A stretch of 64,000 nt of DNA, taken from Pirellula staleyi DSM 6068. GTDB lineage: Bacteria; Planctomycetota; Planctomycetia; Pirellulales; Pirellulaceae. The notes under the pieces were generated by a model. The model saw only the letters and a program-made list of their open reading frames with translations. It searched no databases and had not been told where the DNA came from. Below are positions 1-10,820 of the stretch, piece after piece; the first letter of the stretch is position 1, and every line of letters starts with the position of its first letter. The stretch is taken from contig NC_013720.1 of assembly GCF_000025185.1 (NCBI RefSeq), positions 5,828,001-5,892,000 on the forward strand, written 5' to 3'. A program made the position numbers and the translations under genes.

Positions 1-1387
1 TAGGGTTCTGTGGTTTGAAATGAATATCGACAAACCCCTGGCGATCCAACTCAATAGCACTATGATCGACACTCTCAATTAAGGCGAAGTCGTCATCTAT
101 TTTGCGCTGCAAGAAGAGTCGGCTTTGGATCACATTATTTGGAACCTGAACTGCGGAATATGATTCCTGACGCAATCCAGTTGGCTGTTTCAAATCGACT
201 AAGTACGTTACAGTCTGATCAGTTTCTCGATGCGAGAACATCCGATAAATTACACGATGCTCCGCTAAATTCGGCATAGTCATGCAAACATCTCCGTAGG
301 GAACACCTAGACGAAGCATTAGGGTTTGCAAGAGCCAAGAGGTCTGTAGTCGTTCGCTCGGAGCCTTAAGGTGGGTCGAAGGATCTGGTAAATACTGCGC
401 CCGGCCGAAACGAAACGGTTGTGAACGTCCGGAAAACGCAGCCAATCCCCCTAAATGCGCAATGGTCGCGGCGACTCCACCGGTAATTGGATCGTTGGGT
501 AATGAAGGTGCATTTATCTCATTAGCAACTATTGTCCGAATATTGTATGATCGCTCCAGAACTTCAGAATAACCTGGGTCATAAAACCTTCGAGGAAATA
601 TTGCGTAATGCGGTCCGAACACATCTCCGTATAGCGACTTAGCTTCATCCATCAGGGACAGAAGATCGGGATCGGAAAAGCTTACCCCTGTGAACAGGAA
701 GGTTCGGGTAGCCAAGAGCATTCGAAGACAATGTAGTAACGATTCGTTTACCTGCATCAAATCACGGTAGTGTGAGCGAGCAAGAACAACGGATTGTCGT
801 ATTGCATAGTCTCCATGCAACTTTAGAACGCAGAAGATTCCAGACCTCAAGTTCTGGAGTACATCATGTGGATTTTGCCAAGTAAGGCGAGGAACCGATG
901 AGTGATAGGCAGACTCTAGGAGGCAGTCATAGTTCGTAGTGATAGCCAAAGAAAATGGAATGGCCGCAATTGTTCGATGAATAGCGGTTGGAACTGATGC
1001 GTTCCCAAATACTCTGTGAGTTAAGTTTTGCAGACGATTGCCTAGTACGTTTTGCAACATCTCTGCGGCAACTAAAAAATCTCCCGATGCAATTCGCCTA
1101 GATATGCTTGCTGCAGTCGCCCTCGAGTAGAGCCTCGCCTCTTGCTCTAGTGTTTCGAGAAATCCTACCCAACCAGGTAAACCTGCCGCCAAAGAGGCGC
1201 CAGCACCTAAGTAGACGACGCTATTCCCACGAGCAATCGCCTCAATTAACTCTGTTGAACGGGCAGTCAATTGTCCAGACGCCTCAACGGTTTCCGGATT
1301 CTCCATCCGATCCAATATACTATGACTGCGGCGTTCTTCTAAAGGTGTATTCCAATCTCTATCGAAGAACATGGTAGTTGAAGTCAT
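1..1387 (-). CDS. SIR2-like domain protein, 3' end beyond the window
   Basis: An open frame runs on the minus strand from an ATG at 1387 to the left edge without a stop, giving 462 visible residues; a GAGGTG Shine-Dalgarno lies about six bases upstream. The translation carries the SIR2/SIR2_2 signature in order: a nucleotide-binding loop VVYLGAGAS (57-65), ITTNYD with Asn152, LKLHGD with His191, and FTGVSFSDPD (232-241). In defence proteins such as ThsA and DSR2 this fold hydrolyses NAD+, and Asn and His are the key residues. Visible sequence after about residue 330 matches no domain I recognise. It lies 168 bp downstream of the STAND nuclease gene on the same strand, so the two probably form one operon. 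The domain call is firm; the NADase/defence role is inferred from family and context. Confidence 0.85.
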   Translation of the reverse strand, partial: MTSTTMFFDRDWNTPLEERRSHSILDRMENPETVEASGQLTARSTELIEAIARGNSVVYLGAGASLAAGLPGWVGFLETLEQEARLYSRATAASISRRIASGDFLVAAEMLQNVLGNRLQNLTHRVFGNASVPTAIHRTIAAIPFSLAITTNYDCLLESAYHSSVPRLTWQNPHDVLQNLRSGIFCVLKLHGDYAIRQSVVLARSHYRDLMQVNESLLHCLRMLLATRTFLFTGVSFSDPDLLSLMDEAKSLYGDVFGPHYAIFPRRFYDPGYSEVLERSYNIRTIVANEINAPSLPNDPITGGVAATIAHLGGLAAFSGRSQPFRFGRAQYLPDPSTHLKAPSERLQTSWLLQTLMLRLGVPYGDVCMTMPNLAEHRVIYRMFSHRETDQTVTYLVDLKQPTGLRQESYSAVQVPNNVIQSRLFLQRKIDDDFALIESVDHSAIELDRQGFVDIHFKPQNP

Positions 1388-1555
1388 TTTGAGCACCTCG
1401 TCGAACTGATTCTGCAGAATAGCCTTTCTAAGTTTCGCTCATTCCGACGAGGTTCTACCGCAAAAAGGCAGCTGTTGCAAATAGAAAACAGCTACATTTC
1501 GAACGGCTAAATAATTGTGGGAAAGACTGTTCGATATTCCAGATCGCGGTAGGTA

Positions 1556-4500
1556 TTAATCCTCGAATCTCTGCCCTTGACGGATGCGTTCCCTTGCCTC
1601 CCCATGCCGCTCATCTGAAATTTTGCCTATGAGCTTCTGGTACCGATTTTTAGCCCAATCCGCTACTTCGCTTCTTTCATCACTCTGCAGCGGAATCATC
1701 AAAGCAGACCTAGCCTCAAGTATCGAAGCCCTTGAACCGCTCCATGCTAAAAAGTCAAACAATGACTGCGAAATGCTTTCCAGAGTCAAAACCGGGTTCG
1801 GACTCTGATTGACGATCACCATCGCTATGGGCCTCCAGCACATCGGTTGCCCTGCCTCTCCTTTCACGAATGACGTGATGCATGCAGCGATCTTCGCGTA
1901 GCGTACGTGTGGCTCACGACGGCACCAATTCAGCAACTGTTCATCTGGTATTTGGTCGAAGGGATTCCCGTAGGGCCCCCACAGCATTTTGTACATGCTC
2001 CAATCTCGTCGCCTCTCTGCGTCGCCATCGATGAAGCTGTCCAAGAATAATGCCGGTCGAGCATTCGCGAGTTTGTTCATTGTTCTCGGATAGTCATATC
2101 GTGAAATGCTGTGACGAGTAATCCCGGCTGACAAGCCTTCGCACAGATTTCGAGCGGCAACGCCCCCGGCTTTGGATGTGATACAATTCTTTATAAGCCC
2201 CCCAAGGTGATAGTCCCGATCTTGACTCCGTGAGGTCTTTTCTGGGAATTTAAATTGCGAGAGAAAATGCCTTGCGAACCGTAGAATCTGATTTCTCGTC
2301 CGTGGACTGTGATCATTGCTCAGTCGCGAATCCAGAGCTTCGATCACAAAGTCGGCTCCACCTTCCAGTTCCATCACTACTCGCAGGAACTTGACTAGCT
2401 CCTTGTCTCCAAGACTCACCTGAACCCCAGCGTAGCAGAGCCTTCGCAAAGAATTGACATCCTGAAGTCTGCCTTGCAAAGCCTTTCTCAGCCGACTGAG
2501 CGATTCCGCATTCAACGGGAAGGCCAGTTGCAAATCTGGAAAAACCTGTGAAAACGTGTTGTCGGTAACCAAGATGTCCATTGCAGTACCAAACAGACTG
2601 CGATCTGAATCATGAATGCCTGCCAAGTAGCCGTATATGACTCCAAACCGGCGCTCTTTCGGACTCGCGCTAACATACTCATACCTCAATTGTGTTAGCA
2701 GTTTGAGATAATCCGAAGCTCCCTTCGCCAATCCTCTTCCGAATGCAAACACTCGCTGGCTATCGCAACGGACAACCTCCGGCAGTAGCGACTCTAAATC
2801 ATCGGCAAAACCGGAGGCCAATTGACGACCGCAGTCCTCTGCAATCTCTGCCGCCCTCAGATACGCCCCTTCAAAATCCATACCGTCGCTATCCTCAAGA
2901 ACAAGCTCAGTAGAATGTCGACTGCTGGACAGGGCGAAAGCCCGAGTCCTAGCAACAAGATCCTGCGGTTTCAAGATTTGCTCAAGCTCCTTAGCAGCAT
3001 CTACACTCTCGGTCGGCAAATGCTTGCGACGACTCAGTATTTCCCGCACAGTGACCCAGCCTTCGTACCACCCTCGATACTCATGTAATTGTCGCGCTAC
3101 CGCGATGATCTGATCAAACTGCCGCGTGTGAATCCAAAGTCCAAATAGGACTTTTGCGAAACACTCACGTACCGCATTCGAATCGCCATCCTCCCTGTTA
3201 GAAAACTTCTCCACAACGAGCAAGAAGGCACGCAGCCACTCTCTTAGATCAGCAGTTGACGTAGGTGAGTACCCAGAGTCTCGAATGCGGGCACCGAAAT
3301 CGTACTCGTAAGACGAATCATCCCTTTCTGTCTTCAGCGCCGACTCAAGCATTAACACTCCTAACCGTCGTTCCTTAGCTTCTGTAGATTCAAGTAGCTG
3401 CGCTACGAAAGTCGCTCTCGCATTGGGTGACGCATGAGTGCCAGAATGCCGAATTTGCAACAAAACTGAGAGGAAGTGTCGCGATGTTGAACCACTCTGC
3501 TCGTCTTCATGCATTGCGAAAGCTACGAGAATGGTTGCAGCTCGATGAAAGAGTGAGGCGTCAAACGCCAAGTGCCAAATCAACTTCGTTAACTTCGGTC
3601 TGTGCGAACTGAGCGTAGTCCTAGCCAGGGTATCGTCCTTCGCGATCCCAACCTCAATAGCGGAGAGCGTAGCGCTTGGAGCAATGGGTGCTATGTTCTC
3701 GAAAACCGCGAAGCCGAGATCGTTCAATTTATCAACAGCACTCCCGATCAACCCTCCAGGCTGCAACCAGTCAGTTGCAATACGTGTCGCAACCGAAGAA
3801 TGGTGAAGAAACCCTAGTCTTCGGGCAAACGATTTTAGCAGCCTCTCGTCTGACGTTTGAAAGTGCCTTACCAGGGTCTCGGTCGGAATCGAAGCCAACG
3901 CCCTGTTGGCCAGATAATTCGCGATAGCGTGAGGGAGAATCGCGCGCCATGGACCTCGAATCTGCACAAGGTCTCGGCGTTGCAGCTCCGCAACTTGTCG
4001 ATAAAGCTCGGAACTCGAAGTTTCGATTAGGATGGCCAGTCTGTTCAGCTCTGAAGTTGACTCCACGCCTTCTCCGTTGAAGGAATAAACCAGAGAGCAC
4101 GCCTCAGCGGCCCGAAGCAATGCTTCGTTGGGTTGATGGCGTTGCCAAAACAGTCGGACGAATAGATCGTCGTTCCGGAGTGATATGATTGATTCGCCGA
4201 GCGATACGGTGGATGCCAACGCAATGGCGATTCGATAGTTGCCGCCAGAAAACTTAGCAATCTTCTGAGCGTTCGCATCGCCGATATGAGGAAAACGCTT
4301 TGATAAGAAAGTGTCGATTACATCTTCACTTGCTGGCCGTAGTTTAACGGCATTCGTATTCTCCGGAACGTCATCTCGAACATCATACTCGACAGTAAGC
4401 AGACTCAATAGGCTTGGTTCGCAGGTGCAAATGTCTGCCAGATGCTTGTGAAGCTCTGGCGGACAGTTGTCGACAATCAGAATTGCACGACGCTTTTCTT

Positions 4501-5377
4501 GGACCAAAGACTCGGCAAAGGTAATCGGATCTGGCATGAGCCGACTGGAGTTGTCCGCGTATAGTGCTAAATCGCGATTCAAAGAGAACTGGGAAAGGCG
4601 TTCATCAAAGAGCGCCTGTACAAAACGTGTCTTACCTGTACCCGAGAGGCCAGTCAGGCGAATTGCGGTACGGGGATTCGATAGTTGCGTGGATAATGAG
4701 TGCAGAGCATCGACGACCGAAAAATCGGTATCGAGTGATCGAGCGAAATCCTGCACAACAAGAGAATCATCGATTATGTATTCGTCCTCAATTCCACCAA
4801 ACGCATGTGCCCAGTTTTCATAGCCCTTCCAGCCCGTGATCGGTCTTCCACACTTGGTCCGAACCCAGGCAGCAAGAGATGGATGGCACTTCACCCACTG
4901 CGCAACGCGATCTGCCCCGAGGAAGTCAATGTGGAAAGACTTTGGTCGCTTGGCCCAACCAATTGCATGCTTCATGGCGTCCCTTCGACCACGTAGGCCT
5001 TTGTCAGTTGGCGACTCCTTCGAAGTTACGATCAAGTATGAACCGCCGTTTGTAGCGAGATCGCGAATTGAAGTCCTCAGGCTTCCATCTGGCCGCATCT
5101 CGCTCATGATCGCGGATGGGGGCATCCTGGATGTCTTGACTTGAATCCCGGTATACGAACGAGGAATGAAGCTCTTCGTTGGAAGCGGGCCGGCTGCCTT
5201 AACTACTACGTCGAGTCCGCCATCAGCGGCATCCTGGTGGCCCCCTGCAGTAATCGAGGAAAGTGAAATGCCTGCATTGCGAATTTCAGCTTCGCATAAT
5301 AAGACGACCAGGGTGCGAAAGTCTGCATCTCCTAGTTTTTCAATGTCTTTGCGATCAATTTCGAGAGGATTACTCAT
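1556..5377 (-). CDS. Avs-like STAND NTPase with N-terminal PD-(D/E)XK nuclease domain
   Basis: 1273 residues. Residues 1-170 look like a Cap4/DUF4297 or Mrr-type nuclease: a helix with CEAE (28-31), GGLDVVV with Asp56, and GIQVKTS, where QVK (79-81) is the Q-x-K variant of the catalytic strand. Next comes a P-loop NTPase with Walker A GLSGTGKT (243-250) and a hydrophobic Walker B strand ending ILIVDN. The remaining roughly 800 residues are helical and repeat-like, as in STAND sensors. Such proteins (Avs family) recognise a phage protein with the C-terminal repeats, oligomerise through the ATPase and degrade DNA with the nuclease. The start overlaps a small upstream gene by 8 bp and has only a weak ribosome site of its own, which suggests translational coupling. 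A SIR2-domain gene lies downstream. Specificity and exact subfamily are unknown. Confidence 0.8.
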   Translation of the reverse strand: MSNPLEIDRKDIEKLGDADFRTLVVLLCEAEIRNAGISLSSITAGGHQDAADGGLDVVVKAAGPLPTKSFIPRSYTGIQVKTSRMPPSAIMSEMRPDGSLRTSIRDLATNGGSYLIVTSKESPTDKGLRGRRDAMKHAIGWAKRPKSFHIDFLGADRVAQWVKCHPSLAAWVRTKCGRPITGWKGYENWAHAFGGIEDEYIIDDSLVVQDFARSLDTDFSVVDALHSLSTQLSNPRTAIRLTGLSGTGKTRFVQALFDERLSQFSLNRDLALYADNSSRLMPDPITFAESLVQEKRRAILIVDNCPPELHKHLADICTCEPSLLSLLTVEYDVRDDVPENTNAVKLRPASEDVIDTFLSKRFPHIGDANAQKIAKFSGGNYRIAIALASTVSLGESIISLRNDDLFVRLFWQRHQPNEALLRAAEACSLVYSFNGEGVESTSELNRLAILIETSSSELYRQVAELQRRDLVQIRGPWRAILPHAIANYLANRALASIPTETLVRHFQTSDERLLKSFARRLGFLHHSSVATRIATDWLQPGGLIGSAVDKLNDLGFAVFENIAPIAPSATLSAIEVGIAKDDTLARTTLSSHRPKLTKLIWHLAFDASLFHRAATILVAFAMHEDEQSGSTSRHFLSVLLQIRHSGTHASPNARATFVAQLLESTEAKERRLGVLMLESALKTERDDSSYEYDFGARIRDSGYSPTSTADLREWLRAFLLVVEKFSNREDGDSNAVRECFAKVLFGLWIHTRQFDQIIAVARQLHEYRGWYEGWVTVREILSRRKHLPTESVDAAKELEQILKPQDLVARTRAFALSSSRHSTELVLEDSDGMDFEGAYLRAAEIAEDCGRQLASGFADDLESLLPEVVRCDSQRVFAFGRGLAKGASDYLKLLTQLRYEYVSASPKERRFGVIYGYLAGIHDSDRSLFGTAMDILVTDNTFSQVFPDLQLAFPLNAESLSRLRKALQGRLQDVNSLRRLCYAGVQVSLGDKELVKFLRVVMELEGGADFVIEALDSRLSNDHSPRTRNQILRFARHFLSQFKFPEKTSRSQDRDYHLGGLIKNCITSKAGGVAARNLCEGLSAGITRHSISRYDYPRTMNKLANARPALFLDSFIDGDAERRRDWSMYKMLWGPYGNPFDQIPDEQLLNWCRREPHVRYAKIAACITSFVKGEAGQPMCWRPIAMVIVNQSPNPVLTLESISQSLFDFLAWSGSRASILEARSALMIPLQSDERSEVADWAKNRYQKLIGKISDERHGEARERIRQGQRFED

Positions 5378-5714
5378 TGCTTTTCAAACGCCCGCCGATG
5401 CTTCCAATGATTTCGATTTCCTCCGTTGCAGTAAGTCGATGCAATGTAACTTGCGCAACAGATGGGCAACAATCCGACCGAGCCAAATTTTCAGACGCCG
5501 AAAACCTTACTTGGTCTATTTTAGCAAACAAGTGGTTACCGCTCAGGCCATTTTGAGGAAGCGGCATAACGCCTCCCCCTACCAACTGCGCAAGTTCTTC
5601 CGTCAGGAGGAACACACTAATTGCACCGAAGTTAATTCTCCACATTCGCAGCAACATCGCCACTCGGTGAGTCCACACAATGACGCCCCCTGGGAGTCCC
5701 GCTGGCACGTCCAT
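5370..5714 (-). CDS. small protein overlapping the STAND nuclease gene
   Basis: A 114-residue frame from an ATG at 5714 (a TTG immediately before it is an alternative) that overlaps the STAND gene start by 8 bp. I do not recognise the family. It has a hydrophobic N-terminal half, a Gly-rich turn (LVGGGVMPLP) and a Thr/Glu-rich C-terminus (TATEEIEIIG). Same strand and short overlap argue that it is a real, co-translated partner. Against this, no clear ribosome site is visible and the start is uncertain. Possible roles are a regulator or accessory subunit of the STAND nuclease; neither can be shown from sequence alone. Confidence 0.5.
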   Translation of the reverse strand: MDVPAGLPGGVIVWTHRVAMLLRMWRINFGAISVFLLTEELAQLVGGGVMPLPQNGLSGNHLFAKIDQVRFSASENLARSDCCPSVAQVTLHRLTATEEIEIIGSIGGRLKSNE

Positions 5715-6325
5715 CAAATGCCCTGCCCAGGTTTATCGCCGATATTGGACAAACGCGTTAAACAAATCCACTATGATCATAATACCTATCAGAGAGCAAG
5801 TCGTGTACCGGACCCTAAAATCGGGAGTCCCTCATTGGCATCCCCATCAACTTCGACATTGCTTGTTGCTGTACGTAGAACCCATTGCAAGACTGTCCAA
5901 TTTTTAAATTTTCGTTCTTCCTAACGCGGTATATAAATAGTCGTTGAAGGAAGTCTCACGATAGCTGGAGAGAACACTTTGATCATGTTGATCCAGCAGA
6001 GGGAGTTGTTTCGTCCTCTGTCCCCAAAGCATGAATCATCGGCACGTGGCGGCATGTAGCGAATAGCTAAATCTTCCATGTCTCGATGGAATCTTGTGGG
6101 GGGCGCGTAGTGGAGCCTGCTAGAAGGACCAGCCCAGCACTTTCCTTCACCAAGCATCTGTTAGCGGCTACTTGCCGAGTGAGAAGATGCTGGTGCATCT
6201 TTTTGAACGCGACTTTAAATGAACGCTTCTGGGAACTTAAAGGCTTAGGCAGTTCGTCCTCTTCGTCTTTCCACTCTTCACCTCAGATCGGGGCTCGCCA
6301 GCAGCTTGGTGCATCTGAAGTATGG
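5715..6325. other. intergenic stretch, no convincing gene
   Basis: About 600 bp between the small gene of the putative STAND operon and the end of the next nuclease-like gene. It appears A+T-richer than the chromosomal genes. Short frames exist on both strands but lack ribosome sites and natural composition. It should hold the promoter of the minus-strand STAND-SIR2 operon; I see no clear -35/-10 pair. Confidence 0.5.
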
Positions 6326-7099
6326 CTACATCTGAGTGATGGTTGTCGACTGAAAATCACTTGCGCCAAATACAACTCGAACAGATGGAATGAGTGTGTC
6401 GCCAATCGATGCAATGAACGGCCATTCTTTGCCCCGGATACTCCGAGCGTTGCGGCCCAAGTAGTAGCTTTCGGGAGCGAGCACAATGAGCAATGGCCGA
6501 GCATCACGGCTGGGAAGAGTTTGCTCAAATCCAGCAGGGATTTTGCGTGCTGGTTTCATCTTCCAGCGTGCGAAACCACGCAAGATTTTGTCGAAGTTGG
6601 GTTGGCGATGCAAACAGGCAAGATAATCGAGGCCTTCCAAAATTGCAGTGAGCGGAGCGTTGCCGTTGACCAATTTGGCTTCCAGCACAACGAGTCCGCC
6701 GCCCGCAGTAATACCGATCAAGTCGGCTCGTCGTCCCTTCTCGGCTGATCCACCTTGTGTTGGCCACTGATAGCCAAGTAGCCAGATCTTTTCGCTGCCT
6801 AGTGTGAGGCAGCCATCTCCGGCGTGTGCAGCACGAAACAGCCTGGCGACCTGTCGCTCTTCACACTCACCATCTTCGAGCGGATGGGAATCACGATCGA
6901 TAAAGACTTCGCCGCTATAGCCAACTTTTAATTCGCGTTGTCGCTGAAACTCGGCGTCGAGCATCGCGCCGAGCAATACCGGCCAGAGCGGACGATTTCC
7001 ACGCACCTGCTGAAGTTCCAACAGCCAAGTTCGAAAGCCAGTTGGCTCGACACTTTTGGGGACCATTTTGACGACCACTTCGCGAAGGGACTGTGACAT
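6326..7099 (-). CDS. PD-(D/E)XK nuclease-like protein
   Basis: 257 residues from an ATG at 7099, with a GGAG about 12 bases upstream; the frame stays open to a GTG at 7204, which lacks a ribosome site. The centre reads RADLIGI followed by LVVLEAKLV, that is Asp, spacing, Glu-Ala-Lys, the core D...ExK of the PD-(D/E)XK nuclease fold. Near the C-terminus LLIVLAPESYY resembles a further strand of such a domain. It could be a DNase of a defence or mobile-element function, or a DUF4263-like protein. It is transcribed divergently from an HTH protein whose start lies 170 bp away. The family call rests on one motif. Confidence 0.6.
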   Translation of the reverse strand: MSQSLREVVVKMVPKSVEPTGFRTWLLELQQVRGNRPLWPVLLGAMLDAEFQRQRELKVGYSGEVFIDRDSHPLEDGECEERQVARLFRAAHAGDGCLTLGSEKIWLLGYQWPTQGGSAEKGRRADLIGITAGGGLVVLEAKLVNGNAPLTAILEGLDYLACLHRQPNFDKILRGFARWKMKPARKIPAGFEQTLPSRDARPLLIVLAPESYYLGRNARSIRGKEWPFIASIGDTLIPSVRVVFGASDFQSTTITQM

Positions 7100-7268
7100 C
7101 CCCTGGCGAAACTCCGCATCTCGTCGGCTGCGATGTCGTGCAATAAGCAACGCAACATCGCATTCCACGATGCCACCAGTAGGTCGATGGCATAACTGCC
7201 CCACTGTCGTCAGAGCGTGGCACTATGTTCGTCGTTTTGCTCCAAACCAGCGAACAAACGATTCGAGC

Positions 7269-7700
7269 ATGGCTAAAAGACGAACGGAACGCCCCGATCC
7301 AGATAGGCGGCTGCGCCAAGCGGAAAAGATCGCCAGACATTTGCGGCTACTCAAGATGATTCTTGGACCAGGTAGGTGGGATGCTGATTCTCTGGCTCGC
7401 GAACTAGATTGCAGTGCTCGTACGGTGCACCGAACATTGCAGGCACTGACTCTGGCTGGAATCCCGTGGTTCTTTTGTCGCGAGACAGAATCCTACAGAG
7501 TGCGAGATGGATTTCGATTTCCAGGTCTCAAAGAGTCTTCAACGGATGAATCGTCGACAACGCAATCGACGGTTTTGACTCCTGCTGTAGTTGGGAGACT
7601 CAAGCGACTTTCTGCCAACGGGAAAAAGCTAACCTCCATATTGCAAGTAGTCTGCGATGAAGCCGAGGAGCTAAGCAGAATAATAAGTGCCTCGATTTAG
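7269..7700 (+). CDS. HTH transcriptional regulator, WYL-type N-terminal domain only
   Basis: 143 residues from the ATG at 7269; the frame is open further upstream but that part has implausible composition. Residues 10-75 form a winged-helix HTH typical of WYL/DeoR-type regulators: RLLKMILGP, then DADSLARELDCSARTVHRTLQALTLAG, then a short beta wing (ESYRVRDGFRFPG). The usual C-terminal WYL ligand domain is absent; instead there is a Ser/Thr-rich linker and a short helical tail. Small WYL/HTH proteins often repress defence operons, so it may control the adjacent divergent nuclease gene or the island. That role is inference. Confidence 0.65.
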   Translation: MAKRRTERPDPDRRLRQAEKIARHLRLLKMILGPGRWDADSLARELDCSARTVHRTLQALTLAGIPWFFCRETESYRVRDGFRFPGLKESSTDESSTTQSTVLTPAVVGRLKRLSANGKKLTSILQVVCDEAEELSRIISASI

Positions 7701-8290
7701 CTTTTTTTTCAAATACCTCAACCGCATCCCCATCGCGATCTAAGAAACACTAGATGGATATTAACACCCAACGATTTGTCTTTGATTCAATCGCTTTAAA
7801 TACAACTCCCAATTTCATTGCAATCCCTGTGTAAGGCGTCTTACGGATTTCGTTTATTCCACAGCGAAAAATGCGACTTTCAAATCGCCATTTTGCTCGC
7901 CGACAAAAACGACGCTGTAAGCCCCTAGCCTGCTCCCCCGAGCTTGCTCGATGTACCACGAAGGTCTTAACCGCTCCTCAGGGATAAGGGAAAAACTTTT
8001 TGGCGGGTGAAAAACCGCACAGGCAGCCACTTTTCGCCCACCCTGCGAAGAAATCTTTTCTAACGAGACTTTTCGTGAATTCTAGCTCCGATAGAATGAA
8101 TTTAAAGTTGCTATAAAGCGCACCACCGGTCTTCAGAGTATGTCGATCGTGATCCTAAACGGCGGGGATGACAACGGTGCGTTTTCTAAAGAGTTGTTGG
8201 GCTTGAACATGACAACGCGGGTGTTCCCTGCTCGCACCATGGAATTGCCAACATTTACCGCGATTATTCGCGGCATGTTGGGAGTTTCGT
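7701..8290. other. intergenic stretch upstream of the integrase module
   Basis: About 590 bp with no frame I would call a gene. The candidates at 7750-7959 (minus) and 8140-8343 (plus) have poor composition and no supporting ribosome site; the second also overlaps the excisionase-like gene in another frame. It probably contains the promoter of the excisionase-integrase operon. Confidence 0.45.
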
Positions 8291-8493
8291 ATGCGTTACG
8301 TAAGTCTTCAAGAAATTGCGCAGGTTTTTGGCATCTCTGTTAGGACCCTCTACCGCCTGAGGGCCGCAGGTAGACTTCCTCGCCCGATCCAAATCGGCCG
8401 ACGCATGTCCTACTGTGTTGAGGAAATGCATCGCCATTTCCAAGCAGGAAAATGCGCACCCTCGCGAACTATCAGCAAGGGAGGGAAGTCCTA

Positions 8494-8494
<1 letters not shown>
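8291..8494 (+). CDS. AlpA/excisionase-like HTH protein
   Basis: 67 residues. ATG at 8291 is preceded by GGGAG at good spacing. The sequence SLQEIAQVFGISVRTLYRLRAAGRLPRPIQIGRRMSY is a MerR-like HTH_17 helix-turn-helix with the LP-x-P-I-x-I-G-R wing seen in AlpA and excisionases. Such proteins bind attachment-site DNA and set recombination direction, or activate the integrase gene. The stop codon overlaps the integrase start in a TAATG arrangement, so both are translated from one message. The fold is clear; the excisionase role is inferred from its neighbour. Confidence 0.75.
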
Positions 8495-10181
<1,687 letters not shown>

Positions 10182-10246
10182 TCGCGTTGTGTCACCAATT
10201 TTAACGCACGGTTTGTGGCTCGCAAGGGTATGAGCCACGAACCAGC

Positions 10247-10383
10247 AGGTACTCCGGGCGGTTTTCGGTAAGTTGTTGCCGGATATGCCACTTATAGCGA
10301 CAACTTTGATCCCCCAAGGGGCCCGAGGTCGTGGCTTGTGGCCAGATCACAGCAACAAAATGGATGGCCGCTGGGGAGTACCT
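10247..10383. ncRNA. candidate structured RNA
   Basis: The ends AGGTACTCC (10247-10255) and GGAGTACCT (10375-10383) are perfect complements and could close a roughly 137-nt structure. Inside, AAGTTGTTGC (10270-10279) pairs with GCGACAACTT (10297-10306) over 10 bp, and C-rich/G-rich runs around 10311-10325 could form a further hairpin. A separate 7-bp hairpin GTGGCTC/GAGCCAC sits just before it (10215-10238). I recognise no known RNA family and cannot assign the strand; no U-run terminator is obvious. It could also be an old repeat or att-related sequence. Confidence 0.4.
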
Positions 10384-10610
10384 TGGCAGACAACCTTAGT
10401 AGACCCCTCCCCTGCCTGAAGGTTCGCGGAAAACAGCCGACAGTTGCCCGAAAATGATCAGCAGTCAGAAGTTACCAGCAATTACTCGCGACAGAACTCC
10501 CACGACAGAAGTGCGAGCTACGTTTTCAAAACGGCACCGTGCTGCGCGGGGGAAATTTCCAGCCGCAGACTCGCCGGAAGTGCCGCTGCTATGCAAGCAA
10601 GGGTTCTGTC

Positions 10611-10757
10611 ATGCTCTATCAACTGTCGTACTACCTTCACAAAGTGACTTCCATGGCCAGCCACCTCGAGCGGCAGCACTGGATTTTGCTGTCGGTCGGC
10701 ATTTTGCTGCTGGGGATCGTTTGCATGCGTGGGTTTGGATCGCGCACGCAGTACTAA
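10611..10757 (+). CDS. small single-pass membrane protein
   Basis: 48 residues. An ATG at 10611 follows an AAGGG at plausible spacing; an internal ATG at 10653 would give 34 residues. The sequence has one strong hydrophobic helix (WILLSVGILLLGIVCM) between a charged N-terminal part and the tail RGFGSRTQY. The composition is natural for a small membrane protein, and I have a weak impression that similar short proteins occur in planctomycetes. Function unknown. Confidence 0.5.
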   Translation: MLYQLSYYLHKVTSMASHLERQHWILLSVGILLLGIVCMRGFGSRTQY

Positions 10758-10820
10758 CAGCCCCGTCCAGCTGGCGGCTGCAGAGCGAGTGACAAATACC
10801 AGCTGCTGAGGCAGCTTCTC

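Noticed and set aside
5166-5924. 252-residue plus-strand frame opposite the STAND gene start
   Set aside because: It lies antisense to the well-supported nuclease domain, has no ribosome site and reads as low-complexity Ser/Arg sequence.
5921-6157. 78-residue minus-strand frame in the intergenic gap
   Set aside because: No ribosome site, unnatural composition and no partner overlap; probably chance.
7750-7959. 69-residue minus-strand frame upstream of the integrase module
   Set aside because: Arg/Ser-rich, no plausible start signal and no recognisable pattern.
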